8,219 bases of DNA from the NCBI GenBank assembly GCA_902803745.1, contig CADCRB010000085.1:1-8219 (forward strand). The letters are read 5' to 3'. Origin of the DNA: an uncultured Lachnospiraceae bacterium. GTDB taxonomy: Bacteria; Bacillota; Clostridia; Lachnospirales; Lachnospiraceae. Of the stretch, positions 1 through 6,662 are shown piece by piece. Each line of letters opens with the position of its first letter. The first letter of the stretch is position 1. The notes below the pieces were generated by a model. The model saw nothing but the letters and a program-made list of their open reading frames with translations. It searched no databases and was not told the DNA's origin. The position numbers and the translations under genes are program-made.

Positions 1-695
1 AAGCTTTTGAGCTTCCGAAAGGAGGATTTGCTTTTGAGAAGGCGCTAAGGAAACAGGGGATCTCCTTTATCTGCGAATGCAAGAAAGCTTCCCCTTCAAA
101 GGGGATCATAGCCGAGGATTACCCTTATCTTTCTATCGCTGAAGATTATGAAAAAGCAGGAGCAGACTGCATCTCCGTACTGACTGAGCCAAAATGGTTT
201 TTGGGAGATAATGCGCATCTTAAGGAGATAGCTTCAGAGGTTTCACTTCCCTGTATCAGGAAGGATTTTACCGTGGATGAGTATATGATATACGAGGCAA
301 AGATCCTGGGCGCTGAGGCAGTGCTGCTCATCTGCTCCATATTACCTTTTGAGACTGTAAGAAATTATATTGAGATCTGTGACAGCCTCGGACTGTCTGC
401 TCTGGTGGAAGCTCATGATGAAGAAGAGGTAAGGCTTGCCATAGAGGCAGGAGCCCGCATCATAGGGGTGAATAACCGTAATCTTAAGGATTTTTCCGTG
501 GATACCGGCAACAGCGCAAGGCTCAGAAAGCTTATCCCGGACGATACGGTCTTTGTTTCTGAGAGCGGTGTACAGTGCAGGGAAGATGTGGCAAGGCTTG
601 AAGATATCGGAGCTGATGCCGCGCTTGTAGGTGAGATACTTATGAGAGCAGAGGACAGAGTAAATAAACTGAAGGAGCTGAAGGGACTGATATGA
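1..695 (+). CDS. trpC: Indole-3-glycerol phosphate synthase, 5' end cut off by window
   Basis: TrpC closes the ring of 1-(o-carboxyphenylamino)-1-deoxyribulose 5-phosphate, releasing CO2 and water, to give indole-3-glycerol phosphate in the cytoplasm. The open frame runs in from the window edge (first whole codon at base 3) and shows 230 residues of a TIM barrel. Visible landmarks, numbered from the first seen residue, are ECKKASPSKG (25-34, with the catalytic Glu25 and Lys27), ISVLTEPKWF (57-66), RKDF with catalytic Lys87, VEAH with Glu136, GVNNRNL with Asn157/158, and SESG near 186-189. Comparison with E. coli TrpC puts the missing N-terminus at roughly 30 residues, so the start codon lies just upstream of the window. 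The TTG at 201 is an internal Leu codon, not a start. The stop TGA overlaps the trpF ATG by 4 bases (ATGA). The family assignment is secure; unlike E. coli, it is not fused to TrpF. Confidence 0.97.
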   Translation, partial: AFELPKGGFAFEKALRKQGISFICECKKASPSKGIIAEDYPYLSIAEDYEKAGADCISVLTEPKWFLGDNAHLKEIASEVSLPCIRKDFTVDEYMIYEAKILGAEAVLLICSILPFETVRNYIEICDSLGLSALVEAHDEEEVRLAIEAGARIIGVNNRNLKDFSVDTGNSARLRKLIPDDTVFVSESGVQCREDVARLEDIGADAALVGEILMRAEDRVNKLKELKGLI

Positions 696-1300
696 CTGTG
701 ATCAAGCTTTGCGGTCTTTCGAATAAGAGTGATATATTGGCAGTAAATAAGCTAGTCCCCGATCATATAGGCTTTGTATTTTATCCTTTGAGCAGGAGAT
801 ATGTTTCTTTTGAGCAGGCTTTTGGACTAAGGGAAATGCTGGATCAGAGGATATCTTCAGTCGGAGTTTTTATCGATGAGGATATGGACGTAATAGCTGA
901 GCTTCTCGATCAGGGTTTAATTGATACGGTCCAGCTTCATGGCAGTGAAGACGCGGATTATATCAGGAGGCTTAAGGACAGGAGCGGAAAGAAAGTGATC
1001 AAAGCTTTCCGTATTAATGATGCGGAAGATGTTGAGGAGGCTGTTGCTTCGCCGGCAGATATGATCCTTTTTGATTCGGGAGCAGGCGGAGGAAAGCAGC
1101 TTGACTGGAGTCTTTTGCCGGATGTTAAAAGACCTTATTATCTGGCAGGCGGTCTGACTCCGGATAATGTGGCTGAGGCAATTGACAGGCTCTCACCCTA
1201 TGCTGTGGACGTGAGCTCGGGGATCGAGACCGACGGAAGAAAGGATGAGCTAAAAATGATAAAATTTGTAAATGCTGTAAGAGGTGTAAAAAATGACTAA
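692..1300 (+). CDS. trpF: Phosphoribosylanthranilate isomerase
   Basis: TrpF catalyses the Amadori rearrangement of N-(5-phosphoribosyl)anthranilate to CdRP, the substrate of TrpC. The 202-residue product has the usual length for a free-standing TrpF and the expected TIM-barrel motifs: KLCG with the catalytic Cys at residue 7, GFVFYPLSRRYV (27-38), VGVF (57-60), VQLHG (80-84), LFDSGAGGGKQLDW (126-139) with the catalytic Asp128, LAGGLTPDNV (151-160) and VDVSSGIE (172-179) for phosphate binding. The glycine loop reads GAGGGKQ rather than the more familiar GGTGK, a mild variation. The ATG at 692 overlaps the trpC stop. GGAG within GAAGGAGCTGAAGG (671-684) can serve as ribosome site. Its own stop overlaps the trpB start by 8 bases, so it sits in a tightly coupled operon. 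Confidence 0.97.
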   Translation: MTVIKLCGLSNKSDILAVNKLVPDHIGFVFYPLSRRYVSFEQAFGLREMLDQRISSVGVFIDEDMDVIAELLDQGLIDTVQLHGSEDADYIRRLKDRSGKKVIKAFRINDAEDVEEAVASPADMILFDSGAGGGKQLDWSLLPDVKRPYYLAGGLTPDNVAEAIDRLSPYAVDVSSGIETDGRKDELKMIKFVNAVRGVKND

Positions 1301-2483
1301 TCCAAGAGGAAGATTCGGAGACCATGGGGGACAGTACATACCTGAGACATTGATGAATGCAGTGATAGAGCTGGAAGAAGCCTATGACAGATTCAAGGAT
1401 GATCCGGAGTTTACTGCTGAGCTCACAGAGCTCTTTAACGAATATGCCGGAAGGCCTTCAAGGCTCTACTTCGCCCGTAAAATGACTGAGGATCTGGGCG
1501 GAGCAAAGATCTATCTCAAAAGAGAGGATCTGAATCACACCGGCTCGCATAAGATAAATAATGTATTGGGACAGGCACTGCTTGCAAAGAAGATGGGCAA
1601 GACAAGGCTCATCGCAGAGACCGGGGCCGGACAGCACGGTGTGGCTACAGCCACGGCTGCAGCCCTTATGGGAATGGAGTGTGTAGTCTTCATGGGAGAA
1701 GAGGACACTAAGAGGCAGGCCTTAAATGTTTATAAAATGAGACTGCTCGGAGCGGAGGTAGTGCCGGTCACATCAGGGACGGCTACGCTTAAGGATGCAG
1801 TGTCCGAGACTATGCGTGAATGGACATCCAGGATCAGCGATACTCACTACTGTCTGGGATCAGTGATGGGGCCTCATCCGTTTCCTACGATAGTGAGGGA
1901 TTTCCAGTCGGTGATCTCCAGAGAGATCAAAACCCAGATGAAAGAAAAGGAGGGAAGACTTCCTGATGCTGTCATAGCCTGTGTGGGCGGAGGATCAAAT
2001 GCCATGGGAAGCTTCTACCACTTTATAGAGGATAAGGATGTGAGACTCATAGGATGCGAGGCTGCAGGGCGCGGCATAGATACCTTTGAGACCGCTGCAA
2101 CAATATCTACAGGAAAGCCGGGGATCTTTCACGGGATGAAGTCATATTTCTGTCAGGATCAGTACGGTCAGATAGCACCGGTATATTCGATCTCGGCAGG
2201 CCTTGATTATCCGGGGATAGGACCGGAGCATGCCTGGCTTCATGATACAGGCCGCGCAGAATATGTGCCGGTGACAGATGAGGAGGCGGTCTGCGCATTT
2301 GAATACCTTTCAAAGACAGAAGGCATCATACCGGCGATAGAGTCATCTCATGCATTGTCATATGCCATGAAACTTGCAAAAGAGATGGCGAAGGACAGGA
2401 TAATAGTGGTCACGATTTCAGGCAGAGGCGATAAGGACTGTGCCTCTATCGCAAGATACAGAGGAGAGGACATCAATGAATAG
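1293..2483 (+). CDS. trpB: Tryptophan synthase beta chain
   Basis: TrpB is the PLP enzyme that condenses indole, channelled from TrpA, with L-serine to form L-tryptophan; it works as the beta2 core of the alpha2-beta2 complex. The 396-residue protein is full length and aligns by eye almost without gaps to the Salmonella numbering. It shows HTGSHKINN (82-90) with Lys87 forming the PLP Schiff base, AETGAGQHG (108-116) with Glu109, GGGSNAMG (232-239) binding the cofactor phosphate, AGLDYPG with Asp305, and SGRGDKD (376-382) near the pyridine ring. The sequence is of the standard TrpB1 type that pairs with TrpA, as the adjacent trpA supports. ATG 1293 is chosen because AAGAGGTG (1279-1286) sits 6 bases upstream. 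The start lies inside the end of trpF (ATGACTAA, 8-base overlap), implying translational coupling. Confidence 0.98.
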   Translation: MTNPRGRFGDHGGQYIPETLMNAVIELEEAYDRFKDDPEFTAELTELFNEYAGRPSRLYFARKMTEDLGGAKIYLKREDLNHTGSHKINNVLGQALLAKKMGKTRLIAETGAGQHGVATATAAALMGMECVVFMGEEDTKRQALNVYKMRLLGAEVVPVTSGTATLKDAVSETMREWTSRISDTHYCLGSVMGPHPFPTIVRDFQSVISREIKTQMKEKEGRLPDAVIACVGGGSNAMGSFYHFIEDKDVRLIGCEAAGRGIDTFETAATISTGKPGIFHGMKSYFCQDQYGQIAPVYSISAGLDYPGIGPEHAWLHDTGRAEYVPVTDEEAVCAFEYLSKTEGIIPAIESSHALSYAMKLAKEMAKDRIIVVTISGRGDKDCASIARYRGEDINE

Positions 2484-3249
2484 GACAGCAAGAGCATTTA
2501 AGAACGGTAAGGCTTTTATTCCTTTTATTACCTGCGGGGATCCTGATCTGGATACTACAAAGAAGGTAGTCTTAGAAGCAGTAAAGAACGGAGCAGATCT
2601 TATTGAGCTTGGCATTCCTTTTTCAGATCCGACAGCTGAAGGACCTGTGATACAGGCGGCAAACGAGAGAGCTCTTAAAGGCGGGGTGACGACAGACAAG
2701 ATCTTTGAGCTCGTAAGAGATATCAGGAAAGAGACGGATATTCCCATGGTATTTATGACCTATGCAAATGTGGTATATTCATATGGCGCTGAGGCTTTCA
2801 TGTCTGCCTGCCGTGATACGGGGATGGATGGTCTTATTTTGCCGGATCTGCCATTTGAGGAAAAAGAAGAATTTCTGCCTGTATGCGATAAATATGATAT
2901 AGATCTTATATCTCTCATAGCTCCTACTTCAGAGGGAAGGATAGCCATGATCGCCCGCGAAGCAGAGGGGTTTTTGTATATCGTATCAAGTCTCGGAGTA
3001 ACGGGGACCAGAAGTGAGATCACTACAGATCTGGATTCCATCATAAAAGTGGTAAGGGAGAATACCTCCGTTCCATGCGCCATAGGATTCGGTATCTCCA
3101 CACCGGAGCAGGCAAAGAAGATGGCCGGTATTTCCGACGGAGCCATAGTGGGATCAGCCATAATCAAGCTGCTTGAAAAGTATAAAAACGAATCTCCGGA
3201 GCACGTGGGGAGATTTGTCAGATCGATGAAAGAAGCCTTGCGTGCATAA
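2476..3249 (+). CDS. trpA: Tryptophan synthase alpha chain, with Glu at the second catalytic position
   Basis: TrpA cleaves indole-3-glycerol phosphate to indole and glyceraldehyde 3-phosphate and passes indole to TrpB. The 257-residue TIM barrel contains FIPFITCGDPD (14-24), ELGIPFSDP with catalytic Glu44, TAEGPVIQ (53-60), LPDLPFEE (122-129), SSLGVTGTRS (171-180), GFGIS (204-208) and DGAIVGSAI (221-229) for phosphate binding. At residue 55, equivalent to Asp60 of the Salmonella enzyme (DPLADGP), this protein has Glu. I believe the PTAEGP form is common among clostridia, so the gene is probably functional. ATG 2476 is preferred over an in-frame GTG at 2440: the ATG has GAGGAGAGGA (2461-2470) at good spacing and overlaps the trpB stop by 8 bases (ATGAATAG), repeating the trpF/trpB geometry, and the protein then begins as usual for the family. 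This is the last gene of the trp cluster; the gap and new promoter after it suggest the operon ends here. Confidence 0.97.
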   Translation: MNRTARAFKNGKAFIPFITCGDPDLDTTKKVVLEAVKNGADLIELGIPFSDPTAEGPVIQAANERALKGGVTTDKIFELVRDIRKETDIPMVFMTYANVVYSYGAEAFMSACRDTGMDGLILPDLPFEEKEEFLPVCDKYDIDLISLIAPTSEGRIAMIAREAEGFLYIVSSLGVTGTRSEITTDLDSIIKVVRENTSVPCAIGFGISTPEQAKKMAGISDGAIVGSAIIKLLEKYKNESPEHVGRFVRSMKEALRA

Positions 3250-3282
3250 TAGGAAATGCATGCTTGATTCACTGGGCTTTTT
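3230..3282 (+). terminator. Possible composite terminator hairpin straddling the trpA stop
   Basis: An inner stem pairs 3240-3247 (GCGTGCAT) with 3256-3263 (ATGCATGC), 8 pairs including one G-U, around an 8-base loop that contains the end of the trpA stop codon. An outer stem pairs 3230-3237 (AAGAAGCC... arm) with 3275-3282 (GGCTTTTT), again 8 pairs with one G-U, so the whole can fold as a two-tier hairpin with an asymmetric internal loop. The T5 run ends the outer arm instead of following it, which is not classical for Rho-independent termination. It is the best candidate for ending the trp transcript in the gap, but ribosomes finishing trpA would disrupt the 5' arms. Confidence 0.33.
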
Positions 3283-3304
3283 GATATCTGACCGGGGGTG
3301 GGTA

Positions 3305-3333
3305 TTGTAAGGATACTTTGTTTGTGATATAAT
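3305..3333 (+). promoter_or_regulatory. Sigma-A-type promoter for the ABC exporter operon
   Basis: TTGTAA (3305-3310) serves as a -35 box matching 4 of 6 consensus bases. A spacer of exactly 17 bases leads to a perfect -10 box TATAAT (3328-3333), which is preceded by TG plus one base (TGATATAAT), making it an extended -10. Transcription should start near 3340, giving a leader of about 55 bases before the ATPase start. It lies in the only real gap of the window and points at the exporter genes. A perfect palindrome covers the -10 box, so a repressor could block it directly. Confidence 0.75.
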
Positions 3334-3339
3334 ATCACA
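3323..3339. promoter_or_regulatory. Operator-like perfect palindrome over the -10 box
   Basis: TGTGATATAATATCACA is a perfect inverted repeat of 8-base arms around a single central A (3331). It covers the whole -10 element at 3328-3333, the position expected for a repressor operator. The TGTGA/TCACA half-sites recall Crp/Fnr-family (TGTGA-N6-TCACA) and Rex (TTGTGA-N6-TCACAA) sites, but the spacer here is 7 bases, so neither consensus is met. The likely binder is an unidentified homodimeric regulator encoded outside the window. That it is an operator is inference from symmetry and position. Confidence 0.5.
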
Positions 3340-3395
3340 CGATTTTTTTGCCGTTCGGCAGTCTTTTAATTTAAAAATAAACTGGAGTGAAAGTC
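3340..3395 (+). promoter_or_regulatory. Short AT-rich leader of the ABC operon
   Basis: This stretch lies between the predicted transcription start and the ATPase start. It holds T7 (3343-3349), a small hairpin TGCCGTTCGGCA (3349-3360; four pairs with a GTTC loop), an AT-only inverted repeat TTTTAATTTAAAA (3364-3376) and the ribosome site GGAGTGA (3384-3390). No leader peptide and no known riboswitch are visible. The hairpin is too short, and its T run is on the wrong side, for it to be a convincing attenuator. Confidence 0.4.
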
Positions 3396-4319
3396 GTGGC
3401 TGAAGATAGAAACGAAGAAGAAAAAGAGATAGAAGAAAATCATACAGAAACAAAAGACCCGGAAGAAAATAAAGCAGAAACAAAAGACGCAGAAGATAAG
3501 CATACAGAAGTAAAAGACGCGGAAAGAAATACAGAATCAAAAGAAACAGAAGAAAAAAGCACTGAATCAAAGAAAGCTGAAGATAATAATAAAGCAGATA
3601 AAGGCGCAGAATCCGCTGACCCCCTGATCCGGTTTGAAAATGTAGGCAAAATATATCATACCGGACAGATCGTATATGAGGCACTGCACGACGTCAATCT
3701 TGAGGTTATGGAGGGCGAGCTTGTAGTGATCTTAGGACCCAGCGGAGCCGGCAAAAGTACACTTTTGAATCTGCTTGGAGGACTGGATGGGGCTACCAGC
3801 GGAAAGATTTATTTCGGCGGGGAAGATATCACATCCTTTGATGACAGACGACTCGGTAAATTCAGAGCTGTTGACGTCGGTATAGTATTTCAGTTCTATA
3901 ATCTTGTTCCCACACTTACAGCATATGAAAATGTAGATCTGATGCGTGATCTTGGTCTGAAGATCATGGATCCGATCAAAGCTCTGGACATGGTAGGGCT
4001 TGCAGACAGGAAGGATAATTTCCCTTCCCAGCTCTCCGGAGGACAGCAGCAGCGTATCTCCATCGCGAGGGCGATCGCTAAGATGCCAAGGCTCCTTCTC
4101 TGCGATGAGCCTACTGGAGCGCTTGATACCAAAACAGGAAAAGAGGTGCTGAAGATACTTCAGGATCAGAGCAGGATACACAAAAAGACAGTAGTGATGG
4201 TCACTCATAACGCGCTTTTTGCAGATATAGCTGATAAGGTGGTCATGGTCAAAAACGGTACTGTAGAGGACGTTGTGATCGTGAAAGAGCCCAAGGATGC
4301 AGAAGAACTCAACTGGTAG
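3396..4319 (+). CDS. ABC exporter ATPase (MacB/LolD type) with charged repeat N-terminal extension
   Basis: This is the ATP-hydrolysing subunit that should drive the permease encoded next to it. In the 307-residue product the nucleotide-binding domain begins near residue 77 and shows Walker A GPSGAGKS (114-121), a Q-loop with Gln166 in VFQ, the signature LSGGQQQR (213-220), Walker B LLLCDEPTGALD (233-244, catalytic Glu238) and the H-loop His271. The pattern (GLDGATSGKI, VFQFYNLVPTLTAYENV, DEPTGALD) is that of the MacB/LolD/FtsE-like group. Residues 1-75 are an added polyampholyte rich in Glu, Lys, Asp and Thr, without aromatic residues, built of 9-11 residue units; family members normally start almost directly with the domain. 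GTG 3396 is chosen because GGAGTGA (3384-3390) is well spaced from it; GTG 3387 overlaps that ribosome site. No in-frame start lies near the domain boundary, so the extension is probably translated. The function is certain at family level, the substrate unknown. Confidence 0.93.
   Translation: MAEDRNEEEKEIEENHTETKDPEENKAETKDAEDKHTEVKDAERNTESKETEEKSTESKKAEDNNKADKGAESADPLIRFENVGKIYHTGQIVYEALHDVNLEVMEGELVVILGPSGAGKSTLLNLLGGLDGATSGKIYFGGEDITSFDDRRLGKFRAVDVGIVFQFYNLVPTLTAYENVDLMRDLGLKIMDPIKALDMVGLADRKDNFPSQLSGGQQQRISIARAIAKMPRLLLCDEPTGALDTKTGKEVLKILQDQSRIHKKTVVMVTHNALFADIADKVVMVKNGTVEDVVIVKEPKDAEELNW
3444..3614 (+). repeat. Degenerate in-frame tandem repeat, about 30-base unit, 5.5 copies
   Basis: The coding repeat specifies residues 17-73 of the ATPase. 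Protein units are TETKDPEENK, AETKDAEDKH, TEVKDAERN, TESKETEEKS, TESKKAEDNNK and a partial ADKGAES, i.e. 10, 10, 9, 10, 11 and 7 residues with the core T/A-E-x-K-D/x-A-E. At DNA level units 1 and 2 share 14 identical leading bases (CAGAAACAAAAGAC), and all units begin CAGA or CTGA followed by an A-rich run. Unit lengths of 27, 30 and 33 bases are all multiples of three, so copy-number changes would keep the frame. The A-rich composition differs sharply from the flanking genes. Confidence 0.85.
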
Positions 4320-4325
4320 GAGAAG

Positions 4326-6662
4326 ATGACAAAAAATCTGAGAAAAAAACTTCTTAGAGACTTGAGGACCAATCTGGTGCAGTTTCTCGCGATATTTGTC
4401 ATGTGCTTCCTCGCAATGTTCATTCTGGAGGCTTTTGACTCGGATCTTGCGGGAATAGGCAACTCCGTTAATGAATATTACCTTGAAACTAATTTTGCGG
4501 ATCTGCAGATGGCCTCGGAGGGATTTACCGTAGAGGATCTTATTTCGATACGCAGTGTCCCGGGTGTAAAGAATGCAGAGCTTCGGACTACGATGGTGGG
4601 AAAGGCCAGGATACATGGTTCGGAGAAAAAAATGGAATTTAATTTCATAGATGAAAATGATATATCACGAATGCTGCTGGTTAAGGGTGAACCTTTTGAA
4701 GGCGGGATGAACGGTATCTGGATAGACCGTAATTTTGCCGCTGTTCAGGGACTCGATGTAGGAGATTCGATGCAGCTCATCCTTGACGGCACGGAGTTCA
4801 GTGAGCAGGTGCGCGGGATAGTGGATCAGCCGGAGCATTTATACTTCATGATAGATGATACCTATACCGAGCCTAAGTACGGCGCTTATGGTTTTGCTTT
4901 TTTGGATTCGGGGGAATATCCCGGTGACGTTCTTACATATGACAGGGTATTCGTTGATGTTGCCGCAGTAGAGAATCAGCTGTTCTTAACTGATGCTGAC
5001 AAGGAGCAGATCGATGCTGTAAAGGCTGCGATCGGAGAGGTGATATCCAAGACGAGCCTCAGCTTCACTCCCAAACAGAAGGAAGGCGGGTTTAATTCCA
5101 TTCAGGTGGATCTTGAATCTGATGAGATGATGTCCACTGTGTTTCCGTCTTTGTTTTTTGCCATAGCTTTGCTTGGCATACTGACCACCATGACCAGACT
5201 TGTCATGAAGCAGAGAACCATCATAGGTACATTGAAAGCGCTTGGTTTTTCAAGCCCTGTCGTTATGGTGCACTTTGTGTCCTACTCGGTCATTATAGCC
5301 CTGATCGGTGGTATAACCGGAGCAATAGGAGGGTGGTGGACTTTGGGAACATATGTCCATGGCCTTATGGACGAATATTATTCCAATCCGTTTTCAAGGA
5401 TGGAGGTTTCCGGCAAAGTGGTATTTATGATCTTTCTTATATCAGCGATGGCCGGCGTTACGAATTATTTCGCATGCAGGAAGCTTCTCGTGCAGAGGGC
5501 ATCGGAGATCTTAAGGCCGGAGCCGCCTGCCGTCATGGGCGCGGGAGCTTTTGAGAAGACTCCGATCTGGAAGTTTCTTGACTTTGCTACCAGATGGAAT
5601 TACAGGGACATCAACCGCAACCGTATGCGTACAGCCGGGGGAATCCTTGGAGTGACAATATGTACGATGCTGCTTTTTACAGCTTTCGGGGCTAATGAGC
5701 TGTCAAATTTTAACGAGAGCTGGGAGTATGATGAGCTTACACCCGCGGATTATACCGTAGGCTTTGAGGAAGGCACAGGCTACGGTACGGTATATGACTA
5801 TGCGAGACAGTATAATGGACAGATGGTAGAAAATAAAGAAGGGGAGATAACCAGCAAAAATGCCTCTCTGCTTTATAACATTTCTATAGCTGATGAAGGC
5901 AATCTTTACCGTTTTGAAAATGAGCAGGGTGAGTATGTGAAGCTGCCTGACTACGGTATCGCGATCAGCTATAAGGCTGCAGATGCTCTGGGGATCGTTC
6001 AGGATGATGTCATAAGCTTCAAATTTTCCGGAGAACCGGCTGTTTATCAAGTGCGTGTGGGCCTTATATATAAGACGCCTGTGACCCAGGGAGCTGCTAT
6101 GTCGAGAAAATTCCTTGAAAGTCTGGGAGCGGAGTTTAAGCCGAACCTGCTCTATACCGGGATGACTGTTCCGGGAGAATATGTGACTGACAGGAAGGAA
6201 ATAACCAGTGTCTTTTCCAGGGAGGCATATCTTTTGGCTTACCGCAAGAAAAAGGCAAGCATGAGTGCCGATATAATGTATATTATGGTCATTGCTGTCA
6301 TTATCGGAGTTGTCGTCATGTATAATCTTGGTATAATGTCCTTTACGGAAAAGACAAGGGAGATCGCGACGCTGAAGGTGCTTGGATTTCCTACCGGAAA
6401 GATACGATGGATCCTTCAGCAGCAGAATATATTTGTCACCGGACTGGGGACCGTTGTAGGACTATTTGCCGGATCGAAGATCCTCAGGTTTATGATGATA
6501 CAGCTTGATGTGGACTCTGATTTTATGTATGCAAAAATGAGCATTACCCCCTATATTATCGCTTTTCTGCTTTCATTCGTACTATCTTTGGCGGTAAATG
6601 GGATAATTTCAGTGAAGGTTAAGGATATAAATATGGTAGAAGCCCTGAAAGGAGTAGAGTAA
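4326..6662 (+). CDS. ABC exporter permease, FtsX/MacB type, two FtsX-like halves (8 TM)
   Basis: This is the membrane subunit of the exporter, 778 residues. A basic cytoplasmic start (KNLRKKLLRDLRTN) leads to TM1 (about 17-35), a large extracellular domain (about 36-272), TM2-4 (about 273-292, 316-339, 363-383), TM5 (about 436-456), a second extracellular domain (about 457-648) and TM6-8 (about 649-670, 701-721, 741-763). The halves repeat the FtsX-domain signature after the second and sixth helices: TIIGTLKALGF (298-308) and REIATLKVLGF (678-688), the region expected to contact the ATPase. This one-plus-three, twice-over layout fits the COG0577 type, unlike four-TM MacB or ten-TM BceB. ATG 4326 follows the ATPase stop by 6 bases; its ribosome site AGGAG (4318-4322) overlaps that stop with only 3 bases of spacing, suggesting coupled translation. 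The family is clear; the substrate (lipid, peptide or antibiotic are all possible) is not. Confidence 0.93.
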   Translation: MTKNLRKKLLRDLRTNLVQFLAIFVMCFLAMFILEAFDSDLAGIGNSVNEYYLETNFADLQMASEGFTVEDLISIRSVPGVKNAELRTTMVGKARIHGSEKKMEFNFIDENDISRMLLVKGEPFEGGMNGIWIDRNFAAVQGLDVGDSMQLILDGTEFSEQVRGIVDQPEHLYFMIDDTYTEPKYGAYGFAFLDSGEYPGDVLTYDRVFVDVAAVENQLFLTDADKEQIDAVKAAIGEVISKTSLSFTPKQKEGGFNSIQVDLESDEMMSTVFPSLFFAIALLGILTTMTRLVMKQRTIIGTLKALGFSSPVVMVHFVSYSVIIALIGGITGAIGGWWTLGTYVHGLMDEYYSNPFSRMEVSGKVVFMIFLISAMAGVTNYFACRKLLVQRASEILRPEPPAVMGAGAFEKTPIWKFLDFATRWNYRDINRNRMRTAGGILGVTICTMLLFTAFGANELSNFNESWEYDELTPADYTVGFEEGTGYGTVYDYARQYNGQMVENKEGEITSKNASLLYNISIADEGNLYRFENEQGEYVKLPDYGIAISYKAADALGIVQDDVISFKFSGEPAVYQVRVGLIYKTPVTQGAAMSRKFLESLGAEFKPNLLYTGMTVPGEYVTDRKEITSVFSREAYLLAYRKKKASMSADIMYIMVIAVIIGVVVMYNLGIMSFTEKTREIATLKVLGFPTGKIRWILQQQNIFVTGLGTVVGLFAGSKILRFMMIQLDVDSDFMYAKMSITPYIIAFLLSFVLSLAVNGIISVKVKDINMVEALKGVE

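Noticed and set aside
1..6. AAGCTT (HindIII site) at the window start as a sign of a cloning junction
   Set aside because: The same hexamer recurs several times in the window (for example in the first 100 bases and near 702), and the trpC frame runs through it normally.
2440..2442. GTG as the start of trpA
   Set aside because: It would add 12 unconserved residues inside trpB; ATG 2476 has a strong ribosome site and the usual N-terminus.
2760..3338. Minus-strand open frame of 192 codons opposite trpA
   Set aside because: Composition and position fit a shadow of trpA; no start signal or motif.
3323..3339. Canonical CRP or Rex binding site
   Set aside because: The half-sites match in part, but both families need a 6-base spacer and this site has 7; kept only as an unassigned palindrome.
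3349..3360. TGCCGTTCGGCA as a Rho-independent terminator or attenuator
   Set aside because: Only four stem pairs are possible with a sensible loop, and the T7 run precedes the hairpin instead of following it.
3387..3389. GTG as the start of the ABC ATPase
   Set aside because: It lies within the GGAGTGA ribosome site and has no site of its own upstream; GTG 3396 is correctly spaced.
3154..3684. Minus-strand open frame of 176 codons rich in Leu, Tyr and Phe, resembling a membrane protein
   Set aside because: The hydrophobic run is the complement of the Glu/Lys-rich repeat; the frame has no clear ribosome site, crosses the promoter gap and opposes two well-supported genes.
3732..4616. Minus-strand open frame of 294 codons opposite the ATPase and permease start
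   Set aside because: No recognisable domain, improbable composition, and it lies wholly against strongly conserved ABC motifs on the other strand.
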